From contig NW_019775523.1 of NCBI RefSeq assembly GCF_001039355.2, positions 60,001 to 124,000 of the forward strand: a stretch of DNA of 64,000 nucleotides, read 5' to 3'. The position numbers and the translations under genes were made by a program. The DNA is from Lingula anatina (Eukaryota; Brachiopoda; Lingulata; Lingulida; Lingulidae). The first letter of the stretch is position 1. Every line of letters starts with the position of its first letter. The notes beneath the pieces are model-generated. The model ran no database searches. It saw only the letters and a list, made by a program, of their open reading frames with translations, and was not told the DNA's origin. Shown here in pieces: positions 22,163-34,100 of the stretch.

Positions 22163-25112
22163 ATGCTGTTGCGGCATAAAATAGTGATAGCTTTTTCTCT
22201 ACTTCTAATAATCAGTAGTCTGTGTAAGAGTCACGCTTGTGGAGATAACCCCATGGTAACCGTGAGGACTTTTGCTGCAAAAAAAGGTAAGGATTTTTAT
22301 TCTTCTTCAAAGCAATCAACTGCTGGTGCACTAATGCGTGCATCTGAATTAGAAATTGGTTTGTCTGTTTTGTCTCTGAGTTCACATTGTTACATACAGT
22401 GTAACTTGAGATCATAAGGAACAGAGTAGGCCTACATTTCATTTGCTAAATGTGCAGTAAGCCCACTCTTAATGCCGTATACCGCAGCATCAAATCGTAC
22501 AGAATTTAATAGACGCGTTGGTCAAAAATTTGGCGTTTTACATAAAAATATGATTGGTCTGCACACTAGAGATATATTAAAATTGATTACCCTACTAAAG
22601 AATGGATTGATAAAAAAGAAATCGTAGTAAAACAACCCACTGCAAAAGGACAGATCACGTGGTCTGTGACGCGATACTTGCTGACGTGCACCAAGCAGCT
22701 AGCATAAGGTGTAGGACCAAACTGAAGGTAGAAAAGGTGTGTTCTTTGACGTTAAGACACTGAAAAAACACCTGGGCCCCGTAACTCGAAAGCATCGCGC
22801 ATTGCGACCGAGCGCAAGCGTCTCGATTCCATAACTAGTCCATACCCGCCATATATAATACACTGTAGTCTCTATGTGATATCGCTATTGGCGATACGCG
22901 ATGTTTTCGAGTTATGGGATCCTGGGCGCCTGCAATTAAATATTTCTTGAAAAGAATCAACAAGGAGACATACATACGAGTTTTGTTTTCCCGATTCAAT
23001 GTCTGTGAAAAAAAAACAACTTTTGACCAGTTTGAACGATGGGAATAAATGTTGTTAGGTCTTAGAGTTCAATGGTTTTCGATATCTACAAAGGATTAAA
23101 TCATTTGTGATAACAAGCCGACCATCGGTGTAAGCATTTCGTATTTCCTAACAAGGACCACGTTAAACTCTTTTAGATAAATACCAAAAGACACCATTTC
23201 ATATTACCTAAAAGTGATATTTGAACGGATTTTTTCTGCTTGATTTCTGTGCTGTACACAAACGGGGCAGAAAAGTCGGTCAGATAATAAAGTTAAATTT
23301 AAGATCAAAAATGTGAAAAAGGTGCAGTTTAAAGCTCTTTTATGGCTGATCGTACTATTAATTCGGTTTCTCGCTTGGCATTTCGACTTTATTTGTGTTG
23401 TTTAAGAAACAAGTAGCAGTGGTGTATATGAGTAACTGGGAATCCACTGTCCACCGACGCTTGGTTCAAATGTACCTTTCATAAATGAATGCAACACAAA
23501 ACTTGAAGATCATTTTGAAAATTAATTAATCTAAACAAATACATTGTTTAGCTGGCAATGCTGCGTTCATAAAGATTTATTGAGCCGTCATTATTCACTT
23601 GTAATGCGTTTCCAAACACCTTACTGGTGAGCTCAATATGACAACTCAAGGAGATAACTAATTTGATGACAACGACAAACATCCCTCAGACATAACGAAG
23701 AAGGTGCATTATTTTCAAAGCTGGGTATCTACAAAACAGAAACCCAATTTGCATATTTTGAATCTATGCTTGGACAAGTTTTCTGAAATATACACGCCAC
23801 CCGTTATTCGATATTTCACTCACGCTAATACATGATATTGCCAATGACATATAACGTTGAATGTTTTAAATAGAAGTTTGGTATATAAAAACGATCCTTG
23901 ACTTACACAATGTCGAATTAAAGGTTGTAGGTCTACTATACATACACGTTGACGTATTTTTACTGGGCCTTTTGGTTGCATTGACAGTATGAAGAAACCT
24001 TCTAACCTTTGCCGATGTGTACAAGTGGTGATACATGTAGAGTCCGGTTCTCATCTCACCATCTCTTGTCATCACGATCTCTTGACACGAACGCCATCGT
24101 GCGCAAACATACCTGTAAATTGACGCAGTGTCTTAATGTCAGTGCGTTTTTCACGTATGGGTGAAAGATGGAGATGAGTTAAATTGGCAATATTTCGAAT
24201 GCTGACGAACTCGAACACACGCTCGCGCGGGCACTCACGCACACACACAACACACACAAGAAAAAATATTAAGGGCACATCATCTTAGCGTGTTATTGTC
24301 TCAATCTCGAGTTACTCAATTCACAATGATATTTCCCAATTTAAACCTCGTTCCAAATCTAAATAGAATGCAGAATTGCATAAACAGAGGCAAACATAGG
24401 CAAGCCAACTCTTTTTGGGACAAATTTATTTCTTTAGCATAACGACCTTTCTACAGAATCTTATCTGTATTGTAAGATAAGAAAAAGAACTCAAACAAAA
24501 TTTCAATTTTTGATTTAAAAATAATAAATCGATTAAAGATAAATATTCTATCATTAGTTAGATATAAACCCCAAATAGTTTTAAAATGCATTATGTATAC
24601 CTCCATATATGCAGAATCCCTTTAAAAGAGAAAGAAACAGTTTCCTGCTCAACAAAAGAATAAGAAAGAAATCAAGAAATTGAAAAAGACAGAAAGAAAC
24701 GGAGAATACATTCTTTGATGTCATTTCCGTTCCTGATTTAAAACAAAAAAAACTTTCTGTCGTCAGCTTTCAGTTATTAAAGTAAATCATCAAATTCTAA
24801 TAAGGCCTTCCTTTCTATAATCTTCTAGGTTTTACTCAACAGTACGCCATGCAGTGGCTGCGGGAGAACTACGCTCGTATGTACGAGGAAGTGATGAGTC
24901 GATACGAGGACTATAAGAACTGTGTCGCTATGGTAGATACCGGCTATTTTAAACGAGAGCACCCGGAGAGAGGGACATTGTACGGCACAGGACGCTTCCA
25001 AGTGGCGTATAATACCGCCATCACTGGCTACAGGGAACAAGGTAGCAGCAAAGGCTTCTGGGAAGGTACATATAGATTCAAGGATAAATATAGATATGAG
25101 ATTAAAAAGTAA
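22163..25112 (+). CDS. Small secreted protein of unknown family (two coding exons)
   Basis: Exon 1 is 22163-22286 and exon 2 is 24829-25112. Donor (G then GTAAGG) and acceptor (TTCTAG) fit in phase, giving 135 residues. Residues 1-25 are a strong signal peptide: a basic start MLLRHK, a hydrophobic core IVIAFSLLLIISSL, and a likely cleavage near SHA-CG. The mature part has only two cysteines (near residues 26 and 73), which could form one disulfide. It is rich in Tyr, Arg, Glu and Gly, and the C-terminal region has YGTGRF and GFWEGTYRF motifs resembling beta-strands. The start codon lies directly behind a splice acceptor (TTTCAG then ATG), so a 5' UTR exon should exist upstream. No family was recognised. 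The two-exon model is well supported by phase and by continuous composition. Confidence 0.6.
22956..23528 (+). repeat. 572-bp direct repeat, copy B
   Basis: Near-identical partner of 20975-21546, same orientation, about 1.98 kb downstream. It lies in the single intron of the secreted-protein gene, whose first exon is therefore bracketed by the two copies. Confidence 0.85.
23540..24820. other. Remainder of the secreted-protein gene intron
   Basis: AT-rich intron sequence with a CA-rich run near 24236-24258. No further exon recognised. Confidence 0.45.
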
Positions 25113-25223
25113 AGAAACTGAATTGTACGTTTTCAGGTATCTTTGCAGTCTTAAAAACATTTGCTTTGCAATAATGAAACATACTTGTAAATAGAATAAC
25201 CTTTACATGCTAATGCGTTAAAT

Positions 25224-25502
25224 GGTACTGTCACACCTGACGTACAGCACTAACGTTTGGGACAAATTGAACATACGCAGGCAAACGTTGGTGTACGTCC
25301 GCCTACGCAGAGGGAGATGAAATATCTTCAGCTTGTTCAAAAGCAATTTCATGATATTTTATCTCTTGTATCTTTACTTTAATGCGCTGGAAACAGGGTG
25401 GTTTCATACGCTCAAAGTTGTGCGTATCATCGATGACACATACGATATACTTATACGTACTGTAGGGGCCTACGTCTTTACGCAAGGTGTGACTGAGCCT
25501 TA
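25224..25502. repeat. MITE-like element, CTGTCACACCTGRCGTA family, copy 1
   Basis: Inverted ends: GGTACTGTCACACCTGACGT at the left and ACGCAAGGTGTGACTGAGCC at the right. A related copy with the same ends is at 42068-42456. No ORF of its own. Confidence 0.6.
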
Positions 25503-25509
25503 AGTTTTA

Positions 25510-26684
25510 TTTTAAATGGAGTTATGACGTGAGGTACAGGCCGTGTTAAAGTAGAAAACTACATGTTCATCAGTTTGATACTCAGTTAACCTATGATATG
25601 TATTACTTGATTTCTGCAGGCTTCAAAAGCATGGTAAAAGGTATTCTCTGAAGAGTGGATAATGATACCATAAATAACAGTACCGCGCAAAAGAAGCTGG
25701 GAAATTGGCGACACCATGTAGCTGGTACTGTAACTCCATAAATACAGTTGGACGGCACCTTTATGTAACTCCATATACACAGTTGAGCTGAAAACGTCAA
25801 CGTGATTGGAGGAACAGCAGGCACGCCCATACGTATACACACATTGAACTTCCGCTGGAATCTTAAAATTAGACTGAGGAAATTGCTATGTTTTTTTTAA
25901 ATTTAAACAAATAAAAGAAAATAGATTAAATAGAATTGACTTGTCATAGAGTTAATTTTCTTTTAAATGTAATATATGCCGAGAGTAAATTCTGAATGAT
26001 TTTGTAGGGGCCTATGCAAGTTCGGGCGTCTGTGTTTGTAAGAGCGAGCGTTAGGCCTACTAACTTAATTTTCCCCACAAATAATGACGCCATGTGGGCG
26101 AAGTATCAGGTAGATTAACAATATTCAGACAGAAATTGATTCTAGTCTCAAATCAGTTACGAGATTTTCACGTTCATGATTACTCGAAGTGAAAGTTATA
26201 TTTACGGAGACATAATAAAGAATGAAGGTCGTAGTGGAGGCGGAGGAAATCGCTGAGCTCAACACGGTCTCTCTGAACTGTTACATAACAAAACAACATG
26301 TTATATTTTTAGAATCATTCTTTCGTAGGTACAGGGATAATTAGTTTTTTTTTCATTCTTCGCTTGGTTAAAGCCTGTTATCGTACACTGAACACGCTAT
26401 TTCAAAAACCAATTGCTTTTTTTATTTGTATACTCTACATTTAAGTCACGATATATTGTCGTGTATGGCATATTATTCCTAATCATCCGGTAGTCTGTGA
26501 TTGCCTGTAGAGCTTCTCGTATGAAAGAAGCTTCTTCTATCCACAGTCTCATTTAAGTTGACTACAACATTATGATCGAGTTTTTTTATTCTTTTTATTT
26601 GTTTATTCTTTTTTCTAATGTTCCAATATACAATATACCACTGTCGCATGTACCATTCGTGAATAGATTAATTCAACCTGACAT

Positions 26685-26742
<58 letters not shown>

Positions 26743-27015
26743 TTGAATCGAAAAAAAATGCAGGGCATCAGAAAGCAGAACATTGATAAACCGCTGATAT
26801 TCCTCCTCCTCAAATGTTTCACGCAAGTTTTACGTTAAAGATATTTAAATTGTGAAGGGGAATGTTTTGGAATGACCCATTATAAAGAAAACACTCTGAT
26901 AATATATAAATAAAGCTAATTCTTACTTAGAAATACAGTAAAACATCCGTTATTTTGAAATCGTATCACTCTAACCTGCGAAAAATACAGTGGAGGATCA
27001 TCTTGAATCAACATT
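25510..27015. other. Intergenic stretch with a CT microsatellite
   Basis: No exon was found. A CT dinucleotide tract occupies about 26685-26739. This is the upstream region of the NUDT9 gene. Confidence 0.45.
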
Positions 27016-27019
27016 GAAG

Positions 27020-27144
27020 TGAATTATCGATGTCAAGTTTTGCTTCACCACGAGCATGCGCACCTGCTGGTGACGTCACTCTGTAAACCATAAGAGTGCG
27101 GATTTGGGATGCCTTAACAACCCGAGATACTATCTTTTATAACG
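27020..27144 (+). promoter_or_regulatory. Probable NUDT9 promoter and 5' UTR exon
   Basis: A GCATGCGCAC word (NRF-1-like) lies at 27054-27063 and a perfect cAMP-response element TGACGTCA at 27071-27078. They are followed by a strong splice donor (AACG then GTAAGT) at 27145. This layout fits a short non-coding first exon ending at 27144. NRF-1 control is common for mitochondrial proteins, which suits NUDT9. The transcription start is not visible, and the only ATG near the donor (27103) meets a stop after two codons. Confidence 0.4.
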
Positions 27145-28130
27145 GTAAGTATTCCACTAATACCGCATGAGTTCACTGTTTTTCTTCCTCTATAGCATCG
27201 TAATACATTATTTTAATGAAGGACGTAGAATACAGATAAAAGAACATTAAAGAACCCTAACAATGTGAAACTCGAACGTGAAGAACCCATCGATCTTTAG
27301 AATCCTGGCTACACAATATGCAAGCACCACCCGTTTGGCTCCTATGACAGTATTGGAATGTCATCCTTAACCTACGCACTGGACATATCAGCTTACATTG
27401 GTATGACAATGGCTAGTGATATGAGGAATATGACCATTACTGATTAGATACCGCATTGTGATGTCGTCAGACTGGGGTTGCATAGAAGCTACTGATTACT
27501 ATCACCATGATGTGTGAAATTTTCAAAAAGTAAAAAAAGGAAAGAAATAAAAGTAATTATAGACAACATTTTATACATAGTAGTTTAGATGTTGGTTATT
27601 TCTAGCAGACCAGTGCTGATCATGCCATCATCATAGAACTCTAAATAAAATGCTCTCAGAATTGGAACCACAGAATAACAATAACAAAATAACACTTCTA
27701 AGACATAGGGAAATCTTTGGAGATACTGAAGGTTGGGAGCACCTGCACTACGAGAAAACTGCAGGTTCTCCCAGTTCTATAATTCTGGACAAAGTGTTTT
27801 ATTTCCGCCAGGCTATGTTTGCATGTGATTTATTACTTTGTAATGTATTTTTACATAAACCTTGCCAGTCCAGAGGTTCTGTGATATAAAAAAGTCTTGC
27901 AGGTTCTCTGGCATATTTAGTGATCATGACCAGTCGGATGGGCAGTTTCCCAGTGTCTGTCTTTTTTGACACAGAAATCACACAAACTGTCATTTTTACT
28001 TTCTATACTTTAAGAATTATCAATAAATGTAGCTGGGGAGGGCTTATTTCACTTTCTTTGTTTTAGAAAGTATTACCTGTGTTGCTTTCATTTTTAATGT
28101 ATATATAAATTATTTGATATTTGATTTCAG

Positions 28131-31100
28131 TGCAGTTTGTTCCTTAGAGTCCTTAGATATTGCCAGGTTAGGAGTTGTCATCTTAATCATAGCTATCGTG
28201 TGGCCTGCCAGCAGGTATCTACCTGTACTCAGACATTCCTTCTTCAACTACACGGTGAGTTCACAAGTTTGCAGTTATAGCTCTGTAGTTGTTGGGCGAT
28301 TTTAATGTGAATAATTCAAAGTTCCTCACGTACCTACATATATACGATTAATTTTCAATTTGAGAGAATTTAAAAATGTTTAACTGTGCACATCCCAGAT
28401 GGATTGTTTTGGTGTCAAGGTTAGGGATATTAAAAATGACATGCTAAATAGTTATTCTAAATTTAACAGCATCGTTGAAATTTAAATCTGAATGCTTTTT
28501 AAGGCTTTACCTGAAACTGTGACGAGAGTCTGCCACAGAATTTTAAAAAAATTACCACATTACACATATCTACAAGGTTGTTTCATGATATTTGGACACA
28601 GACCAGAAATAATGTTAGGCATATGATATATAATTTCTATGTACAAAAATGGCATATAATTGTTTTTCCTGGTTTTGTTTATTCACAAAAAAAATTGATT
28701 CAGGTTTCCCTTTAAAACCAAACGAAAACAAAAACCACATGATGAGAAAAACAAATATCACAGAATGATATCACAGAATACTCTTTTGTCAAAATAATTT
28801 TCAGTACAAAAATGCACCTTGGAGGTAAAACTGGCTTCTTCAGAAGCCATAATATAAATAAACTAATATTTGCACAAACCATGTGAATGCTAGATTGCTC
28901 CTAGGCCATTCTGTCATATTTGCAGTTAAATAGAGTTAGGTCTAGGGGGTCATCCATTTTTTTATTTTCACAAGTTTACAGAGCCTAGATTTTTGCCAGA
29001 CCACCTCCTCCCTTCAGAGTGTACAAGATGAGATTCTAAAATTGATGACCTTTGACAGCAATTTGGATCATCCTTTTTATTATTCCTCAAAAGTGAACAG
29101 GGGGCATTAACTCCCTCCCCTTTCCCCAGCCTATGGTTTGTAGACTTGTGAAAATGGTGATAAAATTGATGGTCCCGTTACTAGTGAGTCCCAGTGTTTG
29201 CCTCTTAGGAAAGTTAGTTGCTGGCCGGAAGGTCCAGCCATCCTGAAAAGTAGCTGGACCAACTGTCTGCCGGGTGGGAAAACTTCTCAGCCCGTTCTGA
29301 AAGTTGTCGACCCCGGGCAGACGTTCCAGCATTAATTTCTAACACTGCTAGTGACTGACTTGACTTCAGAAATTGTTTTAGGGCCTTTTCACTACAAGTG
29401 GTACATTTCACTGGCCTGGTCCACTCTGAGAAGTGTTAACATGTCATAATGCAGTGGGGCTTACTCTCTTTCACAAGTTCTCCACAAATTACAGGATATG
29501 CAGACAAAAAACAGGGGCTGACTTAGACCCCATTCCCATAGATTTTAGATTGATCTATCTCACTAGATTACTGTCAGCTTAGCCGGCTTATGCGTCTGTC
29601 CCGCCTGATAAAATCTGTAAGGGGGTAATTAACTATGGTGCGCGCTTGGCTGACTGCAATTTAGCGTGAACCCTCAGGGAGTTAGATCGATCTAAATCTA
29701 AATCTCTGGATTGATCTAAATCTCTGGGAATGCACCCTTAGAGGGACGTTCTATAACCAGATACATGATTGCGGCTGTCCCATCTTGTCCTTCTGTAACC
29801 CCACATACTAATACTACTCCCTATGCTGCTCACTTATTTAACTCTGGGGTTATGGAGAAAATAGATGGCAGGAAGTGATCTGAGATCAGCTTCCTGAAGT
29901 TTGGACTAGTACATTTTCTGTTCAAACTGATCTCAGCAGTGCTGAATTAAAGAAATGACACCAGCGGGTTCCCTTAAAAGCTTTTCCGAGTTCCTGCTAT
30001 GCTTGGTAGCTCAAGCGCTAAGAGCATGATGGTATACTTTTAACTCCGAGCTTTTGTATGTGGAAGCTAGGTGGAAGTCATTGTGAGTCTGTATGTTTTG
30101 AAGCAGGGGTTATTTTGATTGAAAAGGCAGCAAGAACCCTGGAAAGTTGTGGTAACAAAGTAACCATGTATGTGGGTTGAAACATTCAGTCGGGTAGATT
30201 GACAGTCTTGACAGTTGATTTACTCCATCATGCCTTTGGTGTCATTAGGTTTGGTGATTACAAAGCTATGATTGAATTCACAGAGATCAATATTTGAGAA
30301 ATACTTGAGTGGGTGATACATGGCATATTTGCAATACTGTAAATTACACAGCTATAGTCTAATGCATGCTAGCTTTATGCTATTTTTCCCATCTAATCTC
30401 AGGTATATCAATGAGTTTGTTATACCTGGATATTGTAGTGCATGTGTACTTACTGAGGCTCTCTTAGCCATTGTTGGCAGATTGATTACTGAAAAGCACT
30501 TAAAGCTGAAATTTCTCTGAATCTAATCTCATTCAGTGTTATTTCATTGCAGTTGAATCGGTTTTATATGGGCAACAGCAACAGTACAACCACCATGACT
30601 TCAGTTCCGAAACCAAACTCACACTACAAGTGTCGTAATTGTCAGTACCCGCGTGGTGGACCTCAGCGTTACGCAGTACCCGATGATAAAGTGTCCTGGA
30701 AGACAAATTACCCAGAATATGCACCCCCGGAATTTACCTCAGAATCTGTGTCTTCAGGACCGGTATGGGCAGATCCGGGAGTGACGTAAGTTGTTGTGGT
30801 GTTTTCTTTTATCATATTGTAGTCCTATATCTGGCACAATGCTTGTGTATCAAAATAATAGCTAAATTTGTTTCTTTTTCAAATTGACACATTTTTGCTA
30901 TCATTTGCTAATTCATCATTTATTAATTAAAGACGCTATATTGGTTAAAGCAAGGATATTAAAATAATAATAATGATAATTCATATAATATATAATTTGT
31001 TTTAATTGAAAATTTACCCATAAGTGTCAGATTGCCAAACCTGTTTAAATATTTGTCTCTTTCTCCTACTTTAACTTAACCAAACCATTTTAGTCATTGG

Positions 31101-34100
31101 TTTAACTGCCCATTATTACATATGTTGGAGATCAGCTTGGCTCTCAGGATCATTACTGTAGTGCAAAGAAACTAAAATAAGATACAGAATGGTGACTTCA
31201 TAATTCCTCAATACTGTGGTAGAAATTGGAATTGGATTGATCCCTGATCATAGTGGTAGTTTATAGATGGTGAGGTGTTTTACAAGTAAATGTGGTTCCA
31301 GGTAACAGTAATCATCATCAGGGAAATGACTCCACTTAAGAAACAGTTTAAATTAAACCTCAATATAAACATGTGTAGGCTATGGGTGTGTTGACAATTA
31401 ACTTGCACACAAAATGTCTTTGTACCAATATGTTTTTTTATCTTTCCAGAGAGAAAGGGCCACCACCTTTGAAATGGAATACTGTCCATGGCAAAGTAAA
31501 CAGGGTCAGCCATATGGGTCAATATGAAGTAGTTAATGGCTTACCACAGTAAGTAATGGGCCAAAAAAAAAAAAACATGTTTGTATAGAGAAATATCATT
31601 TACTCTCTCTTTTAACTATGAAGTCTTATCTTAGTCTTTATGTCATATAATTTATTGATTTATAGAACTGTCTGGACAGAGATTTCCAATTTTATGCATT
31701 TTGTGTGCTTTTTAATAGGCAGAATTAGAAGTATTATTTCAAATTATCGAGTTGAAAATCCATGTCACAGCCCTTATTTAATTTGTTGTCTTGATAATCA
31801 GATATGATTTTTTTTTGTGGTTTTCCACCTTAAGCAGCCCTCAGACCCTCAGTCCCTACCCTGAGTGTCAGAGAAACGTAAAAGCTAGCTTGCTAAATAT
31901 ACCTCGTGGTGGAGTCGCTTTTGTTGATATGGGTTATATATGAAATCAAGATCGAGCTGACAATACCGGAATCTAGAACCTAGGGTATCAGTCCCAAGAA
32001 CCCTGAGTCATTTCTTTCTACTTTTTTTCTGTTAACCCAAAATGATGTCTTGCAAATAAAGTATTACAATGTTCTATATCCATATTAACTTTCCCAGTTT
32101 ATGTTGTGACAAGAAAACCTCACTTTTGCAGGAATCCCGTTGGGAGGACAGGAATTAGATCGCGGGGACATTTAGGACGTTGGGGGCCGAACCATGCAGC
32201 AGACCCTATTGTCACAAGGTAGAAAAACACAGTTGGGCTCTATCCAGATACACGTGTGGATCAATCTATCTTCAAGGGGATTCTTGCTAAATTGCAATCA
32301 ACTTAAGCAGCTTAGATGTCTGTCACATCTACTGAAGCTGCTAGGGGGTAATCAATTGTTGTTTAACTGGCTCAGTAGGCATGCCAGACATCTAAGTGGC
32401 TAAAGCTGAAAGCAGTTTAGAGAGAAACCCCTCAGAGATGGATCGCCCCCCCCCCCTCCCAACATATCTCCTTGTCAGGATTTCTCAGAGTGTATTGCTA
32501 AAGTATACCTTTCAATGTGAGAAGATCCTCCATCAGTTAAAATATGCTTCTTTAATGTGTTGAAATACTTTCTATTAAACTTTGATTTGAAAAGATGAAG
32601 TTTTGACTTTTACTGAAACAGTTCTAATATTGGTATTAAAATATTAGAATAGCTGTAGTGAGTTATTTTAGTACTGTGTCATGTCTTTCTTAGTGTGTGA
32701 TTGCATGCGAATAAATCATGCCAGATTGAACTCAGAGGAAGTCAGCTCAGGTTGTTTCAAGACTGAAAACATATCATATACCAAGGGTGTGTTATTTATC
32801 CTGATCTTTTTTTTTTTTTTTTTTTTTTTTTGAGCATTTGTCTTCATTCATTTGTCCTTTTTGACATCAGAGCCTCATGTCATGTTGGATACATATATTA
32901 TTTAGGTGCTATCTCAAACATTAAATATCTTGACCCTTTCTTTACTAGGTGGAAAAGAGATAAAAATGGTTCCAAGGTTATCCATCCAACAACCAAGAAG
33001 CCTATATTACAGTTTGTTGCTATACAGAGAAAAGACAGTGGAGAGTGGGCTATACCTGGGGTAGGTTACCTGGGCGGAGTGTGATCTTTGCAGCTGTTTT
33101 GTTTCAAACTCTCTGTAGTTATTCATTGACTAAAAGTTACATGTGAACCAAACGTTTTTTTTTTTCAACAGTTTTAAGATCATTTATCCTGTTAAATGCT
33201 ACTTTATCAATGTACACTTAACTAGGGTAGACCATAGATTTCTCACAAAATGGCTATCAGGTAGCATCCAGTCTGCTGAGGTTCTTTGGCAATTTTAGAT
33301 ATTAATTGGGAACGATGCTACCCCAAATTTTCATAACCATTACCCCTGCCCTGTATTTGGCATCATTATACAGACTTCCACAAAATACAGACAATTGATG
33401 GTGTGGTTTCAAAACTTATGTTAAAACTTAAGCAGTGAATTTGGATTGCAACTTCATATTTTTATAGAAGCCCACAAATTCATTTAATTTTAAAACCTAA
33501 TTTTCTCTTCATGACAAATTTTTATTTGAACTGTGTGGCCAGACTATGGGAAGAATTTGCTGTTGTATGCCAGTACAGTGTTGATTCTGTCATCAAATTA
33601 GTTATTTATTATAAAAATTTATTTATCAGTAAGGAAGTTTTGTCATTTTATCACTAGGGCATGGTGGATGCTGGAGAGAGAGTCAGCGTCACTCTGAAGA
33701 GAGAGTTTGCTGAAGAAGCCATGAATTCCTTAGAAGCAAATTCAGAGGAAAAGGAGAAAATTAAAAAGTCCTTGGAAACATTATTTAGTAAAGGTGTTGA
33801 GGTAAGTTTTTGTTTTACTGATCAATAATCCAATGGACATGAACATTTTTACATTCAGTTTATCATGTTCATATGGATTTGGTAAAAATGCCAGTGATGT
33901 TAAATATTTGCATGCATTTTAGCAGATGAAATGAAGTGAAAAAAGTGATTTAATAATTTTAGGTGATAAAGGGACCAGTGTAGTGATGATCCATACTCCT
34001 TGGAGACTTCTTTAATTTTACAGAGAACTATGACTACTTACAAATATACTACCTGGAATACCCCCCCCCCCCTTTTTATTTTCTCAATNTCATATATTAT

